Positions 24,898 to 33,822 of a stretch of DNA of 64,000 nt are shown here, one piece after another. The DNA is taken from NCBI GenBank assembly GCA_964580965.1, contig CAZOLZ010000005.1, forward strand, positions 11,808 through 75,807, written 5' to 3'. Origin of the DNA: CAIUKX01 sp964580965. GTDB taxonomy: Bacteria; Bacteroidota; Bacteroidia; Flavobacteriales_D; Crocinitomicaceae. A program made the translations under genes and the position numbers. The notes below the pieces were generated by a model. That model saw only the letters and a program-made list of their open reading frames with translations, made no database searches and was not told where the DNA came from. Numbering within the stretch: the stretch's first letter is position 1; each line of letters starts with the position of its first letter.

Positions 24898-26027
24898 TTT
24901 TTTAATTCTTTTTTATCTGTCGTATAAAACAAAATAGGCATTAATAATGCATATCCAATATCGTATAATGGAAGATACCAAACTAAACTTTTTTCAAGAA
25001 GCTTTGAAAAGCATTTCCCCTGAATTATCCACTTTACACTCGTAATAAAAATAAAAATAGATAATGTTATCAGTGTGAAATTGATATTAAATAACAAATT
25101 AACAAATGATATCATAAGGATTAACATGCTTAAGGGGTAAATTCCTAACATTGTTTTTTTGAAAACATTATATTTGTCAGAAGTTGTAAAATGCCTAGAT
25201 TTTTGCAGATACCATTTTTTCCAAGTTTCTGAACCTTCTGAAAAGCAAAAGGAGTCTGGGTTTAAGTTTATTTCTAAGTTGTTTTTAGTAGCACTTTCTT
25301 GAATAAATAAATCATCATCACCGGAAGCGAGAGCATAGTGAGATTTAAACCCATTAACAGAGTTAAATACTTCTTTTGTATAAGCCAGGTTTCTACCAAC
25401 TCCCATATATGGGAGTTTATTTAATGCCATTGAAAAATAATTCATAGCAATCCAAGCGGTATCAAAGCGAATGATTTTATTTAAAAAAGTATTTCGTTTG
25501 ATGTACGGGCCATATCCTAAAACAATTTTCTTTTCGATATTAAAATTAGTTGCTACACTTTTTAGCCATTGATTGCTATTAGGTTTACAATCCGCGTCGG
25601 TAAATACTAAATACTCGTGTTTAGCTCCTTTGATACCAAGTGTGAGCGGTAATTTTTTACCTGGTTTCAAATGCCTATTTTTTTCAACTTCAATAGTTCT
25701 TAAGTTAAAATAACGTTGCTCGTATGCATTTAAAATAGTTGTTGAATCATCAATTGACTGGTGGTTCACTACGATAACTTCAAAGTTTGGGTAATCTTGT
25801 TCTAAAATGTAAGGAAGATTTTCATACAAATTATCCGACTCATTTCTAGCTGATATAATTACAGTTATCGGTGGTGTGATTGTATTTTCCTTTGATTTTT
25901 TCTTTTTGTAAAAAGCAAGTTTGCCATGAATGAAAATGGTGAAAAATACCTGAGTTATTCCCATCAAAATAAAGATGAAAAATAATAAAGAAGGAATATT
26001 ATAATCAATATCAGGTATAAAAATCAT
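24891..26027 (-). CDS. Membrane-anchored family 2 glycosyltransferase
   Basis: An N-terminal membrane helix (LLFFIFILMGITQVFFTIFI) is followed by a GT-A domain: PITVIISARNESDNLYENLPYIL, FEVIVVNHQSIDDST, the metal-binding YLVFTDADCKPN, and GDDDLFIQ. A QKSRHFTTSDKY element stands where processive GT2 enzymes have QxxRW. Two or three C-terminal membrane segments end the protein. It resembles the GT2 at 47889 in layout. Donor and product unknown; it presumably builds a surface polysaccharide or glycolipid. Confidence 0.85.
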   Translation of the reverse strand: MIFIPDIDYNIPSLLFFIFILMGITQVFFTIFIHGKLAFYKKKKSKENTITPPITVIISARNESDNLYENLPYILEQDYPNFEVIVVNHQSIDDSTTILNAYEQRYFNLRTIEVEKNRHLKPGKKLPLTLGIKGAKHEYLVFTDADCKPNSNQWLKSVATNFNIEKKIVLGYGPYIKRNTFLNKIIRFDTAWIAMNYFSMALNKLPYMGVGRNLAYTKEVFNSVNGFKSHYALASGDDDLFIQESATKNNLEINLNPDSFCFSEGSETWKKWYLQKSRHFTTSDKYNVFKKTMLGIYPLSMLILMISFVNLLFNINFTLITLSIFIFITSVKWIIQGKCFSKLLEKSLVWYLPLYDIGYALLMPILFYTTDKKELKKW

Positions 26028-26072
26028 ATAATAAAAGCTTATTACAAATATGGGGGCTTTAAGAAATACAAT

Positions 26073-26080
26073 TATCTTTG
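26073..26080 (+). promoter_or_regulatory. tgt: Predicted -7 box (TATCTTTG) of tgt
   Basis: Perfect TAnnTTTG, 24 bp before the tgt ATG. Confidence 0.5.
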
Positions 26081-26104
26081 TAAAATTTATTTTTCAACAA
26101 TTTT

Positions 26105-27235
26105 ATGCACTTCGAATTATTACATACTGATAAACAGTCAAATGCAAGAGCAGGTTTGATTCAAACTGATCATGGATTGATTGAGACACCAATATTTATG
26201 CCTGTTGGAACTGCCGGTACTGTCAAAGGTGTTCATCAACATGAATTAAAAGATGATATCCAAGCTCAAATTATTTTGGGTAACACATATCATTTATACA
26301 TGCGGCCAGGTATGGATGTAATTGAAAATGCTCGAGGGTTACATCAATTTAATGGTTGGGATTTACCTTTACTTACTGATAGTGGTGGATATCAAGTTTA
26401 TTCGCTTTCTGGCTCAAATAAAATAACAGAAGAAGGTGTGAAATTTCAATCACATATTAATGGAAGCTATCATTTTTTTACTCCAGAAAAATCAATCGAT
26501 ATTCAACGTTCAATAGGTGCAGATATTATAATGGCTTTTGATGAGTGTACACCTTATCCTTGTGAATATAATTATGCAAAACGTTCTATGCATATGACTC
26601 ATAGGTGGTTAAAAAGATGTTATGATAGAATGGATGAGACTGAACCTTTGTATGGGCATCAACAAATTTTATTTCCAATTGTGCAAGGAAGTGTATATAA
26701 GGATTTAAGAGTGGAATCCGCTGAAGTTATAGCTTCTTATGGGACTGTTGGTAATGCAATTGGAGGACTTTCTGTAGGTGAGCCAGATGAGGATTTGTAT
26801 GCTATGACAGATTTAGTTTGTGGGATTTTACCGGAGGATAAAGCAAGGTATCTAATGGGAATTGGTACTCCTGTGAACTTATTGGAATGTATAGCTCTGG
26901 GAATTGATATGTTTGATTGTGTTATGCCATCAAGAAATGCGCGTCATGGTATGTTATTTACTTCTGAAGGTATCATAAATATTAAAAATCAAAAATGGGA
27001 AAAAGACTTTTCTCCAGTTGATGAAAACGGCACTTCATACGTTGATAAAGTTTATTCAAAAGCATATTTAAGACATTTAATAAAATCTAACGAATACTTA
27101 GGTTTTCAAATTGCTACGATTCATAATTTAGCGTTTTACGTCTCATTGGTTAAAGAAGCTAGAACTCGAATTATTGATGGTTCTTTTTCTGCATGGAAAG
27201 ATGTAATGGTCAAAAAATTAGCAACAAGATTATAA
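26105..27235 (+). CDS. tgt: tRNA-guanine transglycosylase lacking the zinc-site cysteines
   Basis: Exchanges the wobble guanine of GUN-anticodon tRNAs for preQ1 or queuine. The catalytic acids are in LTDSGGYQVYS and in MFDCVMPSRNARHG (nucleophile D271). The substrate loop FPIVQGS and AIGGLSVGEP are intact, and the length is a normal 376. In E. coli the zinc ligands are C302, C304, C307 and H333, within CDCYTC. Here the corresponding segment reads DENGTSYVDKVYS, so all three cysteines are replaced, while the ARHG and LRHL blocks remain. The LptF/LptG gene follows directly. Confidence 0.95.
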   Translation: MHFELLHTDKQSNARAGLIQTDHGLIETPIFMPVGTAGTVKGVHQHELKDDIQAQIILGNTYHLYMRPGMDVIENARGLHQFNGWDLPLLTDSGGYQVYSLSGSNKITEEGVKFQSHINGSYHFFTPEKSIDIQRSIGADIIMAFDECTPYPCEYNYAKRSMHMTHRWLKRCYDRMDETEPLYGHQQILFPIVQGSVYKDLRVESAEVIASYGTVGNAIGGLSVGEPDEDLYAMTDLVCGILPEDKARYLMGIGTPVNLLECIALGIDMFDCVMPSRNARHGMLFTSEGIINIKNQKWEKDFSPVDENGTSYVDKVYSKAYLRHLIKSNEYLGFQIATIHNLAFYVSLVKEARTRIIDGSFSAWKDVMVKKLATRL

Positions 27236-27244
27236 TTGAATCAG

Positions 27245-28321
27245 ATGATTAAAATCCTAGACAAATACATCATAAAAAAATTCCTAACGACATTTTTTTT
27301 CATGTTGGGGGTAATAATGTTATTGTCTATGGTTTTTGATATGTCATCTAGATTAAGTGAATTTATTGAAAAACAAGCACCTTTAAGTGAAATATTATTC
27401 AAATACTATTTGACTTTTATTTTGCATTATGGAAATATGTTTTCTTCTCTTATCATTTTTGTTTCTGTAATTTGGTTTACAGCTAAAATGGCTCAGGAAT
27501 CTGAAATCATACCTATAATGAATAGTGGGATAACATTCAAAAGGTTTTTACGTCCTTACATGTTTGCCTCAACAATTTTGATGTTAATTGCTTTATTGAT
27601 GAATCATATTGTTTTACCACGATCTAATTCTGTAATGCTTGATTTCGAAGAGACTTATTACAGAGCTAGGATGCGAATTGATAATTACTATGCTGAATTA
27701 CCTGATAACATTTTATTAAATTTTGAAACTTACTTATCAGATGAAAATGTGATTACAAACTTTGTGATGGAACAAACAGACGATAAGGATCAATTGCAGT
27801 ATTTTGTAAAAGCAAAATCAGCTGTAAATATTTCAGGCACAAAAAAATGGAAATTGACGAATTACTATGAACGTATAATTCATGATTCAGTTGAAACGAT
27901 TCATAATGGTTTTGAAAAAGATACTGTGTTTACGTTTGAAATTTCAGATATTGCTCAAAGAGAGAATATAGCCGAGAAAATGACTTATTCTGAGCTCAAA
28001 GATTTTATTGAACTGGAAAAGAAAAAAGGGTCACCAAATATTCCTTTGTATGAAATTGTATTGTACGAAAGAACATCTCTTCCTTTTGCTACATATGTAT
28101 TAACCATTATCGGAGTTGCTGTTTCAAGTCGAAAGAAAAGGGGAGGAGTAGGTATAAATATAGCTATAGGATTAGGTATAATTTTCATATATATTTTTGC
28201 TATGAAGGTTACAACTGTTGCAGCTCAAAATGTAGGTTTCCCAACTTATCTTGCTGTTTGGATGCCGAATATAATCTTTGGCTTTATTGCATACCTTCTA
28301 TATAGATACATGCCTAAATAA
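27245..28321 (+). CDS. LptF/LptG-family permease of the lipopolysaccharide export system
   Basis: The inner-membrane subunit of the Lpt ABC transporter that extracts LPS for transport to the outer membrane. It starts with ILDKYIIKKFLTTFFFMLGVIMLLSMVFD and has three N-terminal membrane helices, a periplasmic beta-jellyroll region (about 130-255), and three C-terminal helices after YEIVLYERTSLPFATYVLT. The ATG at 27245 is used; a TTG at 27236 immediately after tgt is less likely. Only one such gene is seen here, so LptF and LptG cannot be told apart. Confidence 0.9.
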   Translation: MIKILDKYIIKKFLTTFFFMLGVIMLLSMVFDMSSRLSEFIEKQAPLSEILFKYYLTFILHYGNMFSSLIIFVSVIWFTAKMAQESEIIPIMNSGITFKRFLRPYMFASTILMLIALLMNHIVLPRSNSVMLDFEETYYRARMRIDNYYAELPDNILLNFETYLSDENVITNFVMEQTDDKDQLQYFVKAKSAVNISGTKKWKLTNYYERIIHDSVETIHNGFEKDTVFTFEISDIAQRENIAEKMTYSELKDFIELEKKKGSPNIPLYEIVLYERTSLPFATYVLTIIGVAVSSRKKRGGVGINIAIGLGIIFIYIFAMKVTTVAAQNVGFPTYLAVWMPNIIFGFIAYLLYRYMPK

Positions 28322-28354
28322 ATATCTATTTTTTCATTCAGAAGACTTTTAGGT

Positions 28355-29083
28355 TTATTTAAATACTTTTTTCAGTAGATCTGTTGTTCTAGCTCCAGGA
28401 TTTTTTCTAATGTCGATTTCCTCTCTTTCTATCTTAATGAATAACCCATCTATAGCTTTGTTGGTAGCGTAATCAACAAGGTCGGGGTTTATTTTTTGAA
28501 CCAAAGGTATTTTGTTGTAAGCTGAAATCATTGTTCTCCAATGTTTTGTTGCTCCGACATTATTTAGAGAAGCTTCAATGATGGGTTTGAATTTTAGCAC
28601 TAAATCTTCTCTTGTTTGATTGCTTAAATAGGTAGTTGCCGCATTTTGTTCTCCGTTAAGGATATTCATTACATCTTGAAGAGTTAGCTCTTTGATTGCT
28701 TTAATGAAAAGTTCTTTTGAGCTATTTGCTGCATCTTCTGCAGCTCTATTGATGGATTCAATTGTATTGTCAATAAGTTGACCTTGTCCAATTTTTCTCA
28801 ATTTTTCTTCGATTTGTTCAGCTTCATTGGGTAAAGGGATTTTTACACTTAAGTCCTTGTAGTAACCATCTTTTGCTGACAACAGGTTTACACCATTTTC
28901 AATTCCTTTATTAAGTGCTTCTTTGATTCCTTTTGCAACTTCATCCTCAGTTAAACTTGAGTTCTTAAATGAAGAAGAAACCTTAGAAGATAATTCTTTA
29001 TTGATTTTTGGAAGTTGTGCATTTAAATACAGACATGAACTTAAAAATAATCCTGTAGCTATAATTGTCTTAATTCTTTTCAT
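28355..29083 (-). CDS. DUF4197 domain-containing exported protein
   Basis: A signal peptide (KRIKTIIATGLFLSSCLYLNAQ) contains a Cys but ends in a signal peptidase I-like NAQ site; a lipoprotein is possible. The remainder, about 215 residues, is alpha-helical and matches the DUF4197 family: KGIKEALNKGIENGV, YYKDLSVKIPLPNEA, ESINRAAEDAA, and an ending GLFIKIEREEIDIRKNPGARTTDLLKKVF. The function of this family is unknown. It lies 10 bp downstream of acs and is probably cotranscribed. Confidence 0.88.
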   Translation of the reverse strand: MKRIKTIIATGLFLSSCLYLNAQLPKINKELSSKVSSSFKNSSLTEDEVAKGIKEALNKGIENGVNLLSAKDGYYKDLSVKIPLPNEAEQIEEKLRKIGQGQLIDNTIESINRAAEDAANSSKELFIKAIKELTLQDVMNILNGEQNAATTYLSNQTREDLVLKFKPIIEASLNNVGATKHWRTMISAYNKIPLVQKINPDLVDYATNKAIDGLFIKIEREEIDIRKNPGARTTDLLKKVFK

Positions 29084-29093
29084 AGTCTTTACA

Positions 29094-30989
29094 TTAAAGG
29101 GAGTTTTTAATAATTTGATCTAGTAAAGATGGATCTAAAAGAGTAGAAGTATCTCCAAAATTTGACTTTTCTCCTTCTGCAATTTTTCTTAATATGCGTC
29201 GCATGATTTTTCCAGATCTTGTTTTGGGTAGTCCTGATACAACTTGAATCTTATCAGGTTTGGCAATTTTACCAATTTCTAATGAAATACTTTCAATAAT
29301 TGATTGTTGGATAGTTTCTAAATCAGTATTAGAATTAGAGACAATAAAAGCATAAATTGCTTGTCCTTTTATATCATGGGGGAATCCAACCACAGCCGAT
29401 TCAATAGCGAATTCGTTTTTATTGATAGCATCTTCAATTTCAGCGGTTCCGAACCTATGACCAGATACATTTATTACATCGTCAACACGACCAATTATAC
29501 GGTACATTCCATTTTTATCTCTTTTAGCACCATCTCCTGTAAAATAATGATTCGGATAATGAGAAAAATAGGTTAATCGGCATCTATCATGATCGCCATA
29601 TGTTGTTCTGAGAATTGAAGGCCATGGATACTTCATACATAGATAACCTTCTTTATTTGGTGTTTTAATTTCTTGCCCTTCTTGATCTAGTAATACGGGT
29701 TGAATTCCCGGTAGAGGAAGACCTGCAAATGTTGCCTTACTCGGAGATAGTTTTCCTAAACCAGATAACATGATGCCTCCTGTTTCAGTTTGCCACCATG
29801 TATCTACAATTGGGCAATTGTTTTTACCGATATATTTAGAATACCAATTGTAAGCTTCTTCATTAATAGGTTCTCCTACAGAGCCTAATACCTTTAAGGA
29901 TTTGAGGTTAGCTCTTTCAATAAATTTTGAATCAAACGACATTAAAGACCGAATTGCTGTAGGAGCAGTGTAGAATTGATTTACGTTATATTTATCAATA
30001 ATTTCCCAGAAACGTCCAGCATCAGGATAGGTTGGAATGCCTTCAAATATAACTGATGTTGCTCCTGATAATAATGGCCCATATATAATATAAGAATGAC
30101 CTGTTATCCATCCTATATCAGCTGTGCACCAAAAAATATCATTTTCTTCATATTGAAAAACATTTTGAAAAGAGTAGGCTGTATATACCATGTATCCACC
30201 ACAAGTGTGAACAACTCCTTTAGGTTTCCCTGTTGATCCAGAAGTATATAAAATAAACAAAGGGTCTTCTGAATTCATTGGCTCAGCCTTGCAATACTTA
30301 GATTGATTAGCTTGGATGGTATGAAAATCTATTTCAAATTTATTATTGACTTCACCGTTAAGAACAATACAGTGTTTAATTGATGTACAATTTTTTAAAG
30401 CTTCTTCAGTTATTTCTTTTAAAGCTACAGTTTTATCACCACGATACAGTTCTTTTGCTGTTATAATTAGTTTGGCTTGTGCATCATTAATCCGATCAGC
30501 TAAAGCTTGCGCTGAAAATCCTGCAAAAACGATTGAATGAATTGCACCAACTCTAGCACAGGCTAATATGGCTACTACAGATTCTAAAACCATAGGCATG
30601 TAAATACATACACGATCGCCTTTGGATATTCCAATTGACTTTAATCCATTTGCCAATTTACAAACGTCATCATGTAATTCTTGATAAGTAATTGTTTTAG
30701 TTGTTTCATTCGGTGAATTTGGCTCCCAATAGAACGCAATTTTGTCAGGAGTGTTTTCAATATTTTGTTCAAGTATATTTTCTGTGATATTTAGTTTTCC
30801 TTCTTTAAACCATTCAATTACAGGTGCATTTGAGTCATTTTTATTATTGAAGTTCCAGTTTAAAGTAGTGTTCCATTTTTCTTGCCACAAAAAATTGTTA
30901 GCAATTTTATCCCAGAACATTTTTGGGTTATCAATACTTTCTTGATATGCTTCTTGATATGCTTGAAATGAATCAATTTTTAATTTCAT
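29094..30989 (-). CDS. acs: Acetyl-CoA synthetase
   Basis: Activates acetate to acetyl-CoA through acetyl-AMP. Motifs include PLFILYTSGSTGKPKGVVHT (P-loop), DTWWQTETGGIMLS, YFTGDGAKRD, GRVDDVINVSGHRFGTAEIE, and PKTRSGKIMRRILR, whose K594 is the lysine acetylated for control in this family. The 631-residue length is normal. Near the N-terminus a 12-bp tandem duplication gives AYQEAYQES. The DUF4197 gene follows. Confidence 0.96.
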   Translation of the reverse strand: MKLKIDSFQAYQEAYQESIDNPKMFWDKIANNFLWQEKWNTTLNWNFNNKNDSNAPVIEWFKEGKLNITENILEQNIENTPDKIAFYWEPNSPNETTKTITYQELHDDVCKLANGLKSIGISKGDRVCIYMPMVLESVVAILACARVGAIHSIVFAGFSAQALADRINDAQAKLIITAKELYRGDKTVALKEITEEALKNCTSIKHCIVLNGEVNNKFEIDFHTIQANQSKYCKAEPMNSEDPLFILYTSGSTGKPKGVVHTCGGYMVYTAYSFQNVFQYEENDIFWCTADIGWITGHSYIIYGPLLSGATSVIFEGIPTYPDAGRFWEIIDKYNVNQFYTAPTAIRSLMSFDSKFIERANLKSLKVLGSVGEPINEEAYNWYSKYIGKNNCPIVDTWWQTETGGIMLSGLGKLSPSKATFAGLPLPGIQPVLLDQEGQEIKTPNKEGYLCMKYPWPSILRTTYGDHDRCRLTYFSHYPNHYFTGDGAKRDKNGMYRIIGRVDDVINVSGHRFGTAEIEDAINKNEFAIESAVVGFPHDIKGQAIYAFIVSNSNTDLETIQQSIIESISLEIGKIAKPDKIQVVSGLPKTRSGKIMRRILRKIAEGEKSNFGDTSTLLDPSLLDQIIKNSL

Positions 30990-31007
30990 AATATTTTAGG
31001 CTTTTCT

Positions 31008-31015
31008 CAAAGTTA
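31008..31015 (-). promoter_or_regulatory. acs: Predicted -7 box (TAACTTTG) of acs
   Basis: Perfect TAnnTTTG, 18 bp before the acs ATG. Confidence 0.5.
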
Positions 31016-31063
31016 TAAATATTCACTGATATAAAAAATTCATTTATAGCAGGCTATATTTTA

Positions 31064-31071
31064 TATTTTTG
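31064..31071 (+). promoter_or_regulatory. Predicted -7 box (TATTTTTG) of the SDR gene
   Basis: TAnnTTTG match 30 bp before the ATG; T-rich context makes chance likelier. Confidence 0.4.
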
Positions 31072-31101
31072 TATGTTTAAACATCAAATTTTAAATTAAT
31101 A

Positions 31102-31896
31102 ATGAGTTATTTTAAAAATAAAGTGGTTTGGGTGACTGGCGCTTCTTCTGGTATTGGTGAAGGTATTACTAGATTACTGGCTGAAAAAGGGGCCTTGCTG
31201 ATTTTATCTGCAAGAAAACTCGATTCTCTAGAGAAGGTTAGAGCATCATTAACAAGTAAAGAAAAACACTTATGTTTGCCATTAGATTTAGAAGACTCAT
31301 CTAATTTTACTGTTTTAGTTGAACAAATCATTCAACGTTTTGGTAGAATTGATATTCTATTTAATAACGGAGGACTTAGTCAGCGTTCGACTGTAAAAGA
31401 TACTCCTCTTGAGGTTGATAGACGTATCATGGAAATCAATTATTTCGGCAATATTGCTTTGACAAAAGCTGTATTACCTCATATGCTTAAAAATAGAGGA
31501 GGGCATATAGTTGTGATGTCAAGTATAGCTGGGAAGTTTGGTTTTTTCTTGCGTTCAGCTTATAGTTCGTCTAAACATGCTTTACATGGTTTTTATGAAA
31601 GTTTACTTTTAGAAGAAATGAATAACGGTTTGAAAGTTACAATCGTCTGCCCAGGAAAAATAAACACCAATATTTCTGTTAATGCATTAAATGAAAGTGG
31701 CCATAAACATGGTGTGATGGACCATAATCAAGCTACAGGTATGTCTGTAGAAGAATGTGTTGAAATATTGCTAAAGGCTGTTGAGAAAAATAAAAAGGAA
31801 GTTTTAATTGGAAACAAGGAAATTAAAGCTGTCACCTTAAAACGATTTTTACCCTCTTTATTTTGGAAAGTTATTAAAAATCAGTCTGCAACTTAA
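31102..31896 (+). CDS. Short-chain dehydrogenase/reductase
   Basis: A Rossmann-fold oxidoreductase. The NAD(P) motif VTGASSGIGEGITR lies at residues 11-24, NNGG (a variant of NNAG) at about 90, the catalytic Ser in VMSSIAG, and the YSSSK catalytic pair. The region LSARKLDSLEKVR suggests an NADP-type Arg after the second strand. It resembles the DHRS7-like classical SDRs common in Flavobacteria. Substrate unknown. Confidence 0.9.
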   Translation: MSYFKNKVVWVTGASSGIGEGITRLLAEKGALLILSARKLDSLEKVRASLTSKEKHLCLPLDLEDSSNFTVLVEQIIQRFGRIDILFNNGGLSQRSTVKDTPLEVDRRIMEINYFGNIALTKAVLPHMLKNRGGHIVVMSSIAGKFGFFLRSAYSSSKHALHGFYESLLLEEMNNGLKVTIVCPGKINTNISVNALNESGHKHGVMDHNQATGMSVEECVEILLKAVEKNKKEVLIGNKEIKAVTLKRFLPSLFWKVIKNQSAT

Positions 31897-31941
31897 ATGA
31901 TTAATTGTACAGCTAAGGACAAAAAGTTATAGATATCATAC

Positions 31942-32682
31942 TTAGATGCTAAAGTAATCTTTAAATTTTGTAGCTTGTCTTCTTGAAATTTCGATTTTCT
32001 CATTTTCAAACAATTCAATTAATAATCCACCATTAAACCAGTTGTCAATTTTACTGATGAACTGAATATTAATTATGAATTTACGATTGGCTCGAAAGAA
32101 AAAATCAGGATCTAATTGTTCTTCTAGTTGATTCAAAGACCTTAAAATTAATGGGCGTTTGTTTTCGAAAAAAACTTTAACATAGTTTCCTTCCGATTCG
32201 AAATATCTGACCTTAGAAAGAGGAATGAAAAATGTTTTTTCACCATCCTTGATGAAAATATGATCGTTAATGGTTAAAATGCGATTACCAGAATCAGTTT
32301 TCAGATTGACTTGGCTTTCAAAATCATCTTTTGACTTGATTTTTTGAATAGCTTCTTCTAATCTAATCGGATCAATTGGTTTAAGTATATAGTCTAAAGC
32401 TTTTACATCAAAAGCTTTAGAAGCAAATTCATCAAAAGCTGTAACAAAAATAACATTTGGAATATGTTCCATTTTTTGAAGCATTTCAAAACCATCCATA
32501 CCAGGCATTGAAATATCTAAAAAGATTAAATCAGGAGAAGTTTCTTGACAAATTTTAATACCTTCTAATCCATTTTGAGCGGTTCCAATAACTTTAATAT
32601 CATCATGATTTGATAATAGGTGTTTTAGTTCTTCTCTTGCAAGTCTTTCGTCATCAATTATAATTGTTTTAATTTTTTTCAT
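31942..32682 (-). CDS. LytTR-family response regulator
   Basis: Receiver domain in residues 1-120, with the acidic pair D10/D11, the phosphoacceptor D56 in LIFLDISMPGMDG, the VTAFDEFA switch and K in YILKPID. A LytTR DNA-binding domain follows at about 140-245 (VRYFESEGNYVKVFF, LNQLEEQLDPDFFFRANRKFIIN). The partner kinase is directly upstream with a 13-bp gap. LytTR proteins usually bind paired direct repeats; I did not identify a target here. Confidence 0.95.
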   Translation of the reverse strand: MKKIKTIIIDDERLAREELKHLLSNHDDIKVIGTAQNGLEGIKICQETSPDLIFLDISMPGMDGFEMLQKMEHIPNVIFVTAFDEFASKAFDVKALDYILKPIDPIRLEEAIQKIKSKDDFESQVNLKTDSGNRILTINDHIFIKDGEKTFFIPLSKVRYFESEGNYVKVFFENKRPLILRSLNQLEEQLDPDFFFRANRKFIINIQFISKIDNWFNGGLLIELFENEKIEISRRQATKFKDYFSI

Positions 32683-32695
32683 TTCTAAATATCAT

Positions 32696-33727
32696 TTACT
32701 GTTGAATCCTTATAGTTGAAACAACACATTTTTTATTTTCAGAATTTTTAATTGTAAAAGAAGCGTTAGTGTATTGTAGAATTAATCTTCTTCTTAGGTT
32801 TGTTAATCCGACACCTAGATCTTTTTCTTTTCCAATTTTACCTGGATTCGTAACTTCAATTTTAATTTCGTTACCAAAACCATTACCTTTAATTGAAACT
32901 TCACCTCCTTCAATTTCTTTTGAAATACCATGTTTAATCGCATTTTCGATTAACAATTGTATACAAAAAGGTGGTATTTTAAAGTGTAAAATATTTTCAT
33001 CAATTTTAACACTATAATTTAAACGTTTTTCAAACCTAATTTTCTCTAGTTTAAGGTAGGAATGTACAATATCCATCTCTTCTTGAATAGATATTAAATT
33101 TATTTTACCAATTAAAAGTGACTTTCTCAATAGGTTTGATAATTGAGTGATTGCATATTTTGATTCAGAAGGGTTTATTTCAATCAAAGCTCTTATGCTA
33201 TTTAATGAATTAAACAAGAAATGAGGATTCAATTGTGATCTCAAGTTTTGCAGTTCTATTTCGTTTTTACTTGCAATTAAAGAAAGATTATGAATTTCTT
33301 GTTGTCTTGCTTTTGAAAAAAAGTGAAAGGTAAAATAAAGTACATTCCAGAAAAAGAACAAAATTGAAACAGATAAGGTGGCATTAATAATGTTAAGAAC
33401 TTCGAAAGGTTCGTTTTTAATAGAAGTTAACCGGTTGATACCTGCATTAATTATTACAACAATAAATGAAGCTGTAAAAGAGATTATGATAACTCTTGGA
33501 ATTAGTGGTTTTAATTTCAGTTCTAACCATTTTTTAGATTTGTAGATTCTCCGTTGAAAATGACTGATTATGATAGCTATGACAATAAAAGTTGTTAGAT
33601 CTATGATTAAGTCAGTTTGGATAGATTTTGGGTTTTTAATATAACTAGAAAGTATAACGATAAAAACAAAAATAAACCAACCAGTAATTTGTGCGCCCCA
33701 ATAAAATATCTTTTTTGAATTCATCAT
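32696..33727 (-). CDS. LytS-like sensor histidine kinase
   Basis: Four hydrophobic segments (about residues 8-28, 40-60, 75-96, 110-135) form the sensor, followed by a coiled helix and a His_kinase domain. The phosphoacceptor is H169 in QLNPHFLFNSLNSI. The ATPase part has the N box LLIENAIKHGIS and the short G box GVGLTNLRRRL. There is no extracellular sensory domain, as in small Bacteroidota LytS proteins. It forms a pair with the LytTR regulator. Confidence 0.94.
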   Translation of the reverse strand: MMNSKKIFYWGAQITGWFIFVFIVILSSYIKNPKSIQTDLIIDLTTFIVIAIIISHFQRRIYKSKKWLELKLKPLIPRVIIISFTASFIVVIINAGINRLTSIKNEPFEVLNIINATLSVSILFFFWNVLYFTFHFFSKARQQEIHNLSLIASKNEIELQNLRSQLNPHFLFNSLNSIRALIEINPSESKYAITQLSNLLRKSLLIGKINLISIQEEMDIVHSYLKLEKIRFEKRLNYSVKIDENILHFKIPPFCIQLLIENAIKHGISKEIEGGEVSIKGNGFGNEIKIEVTNPGKIGKEKDLGVGLTNLRRRLILQYTNASFTIKNSENKKCVVSTIRIQQ

Positions 33728-33764
33728 GTTCTTATTAAAAGTTATAAACTATGGTTGAGTTACA

Positions 33765-33793
33765 ACAAAGGCCACCTTTAAGGTAGCCTTTGT
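33765..33793 (-). terminator. Hairpin downstream of the S8 peptidase gene
   Basis: Stem of 8 bp (ACAAAGGC / GCCTTTGT) plus 3 bp with one internal mismatch, loop TTTAA. It lies 30 bp past the peptidase stop, in the gap before the kinase gene. The U tail is poor, so it may act as a weak terminator or as an RNA-stabilising hairpin. Confidence 0.55.
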
Positions 33794-33822
33794 ATAGAAA
33801 TTATGCTGTGCAATTATGTTTT

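Noticed and set aside
26081..26104. preQ1 riboswitch in front of tgt
   Set aside because: The gap between the promoter box and the ATG is only 24 bp, too short for a preQ1 aptamer, and no such fold is visible.
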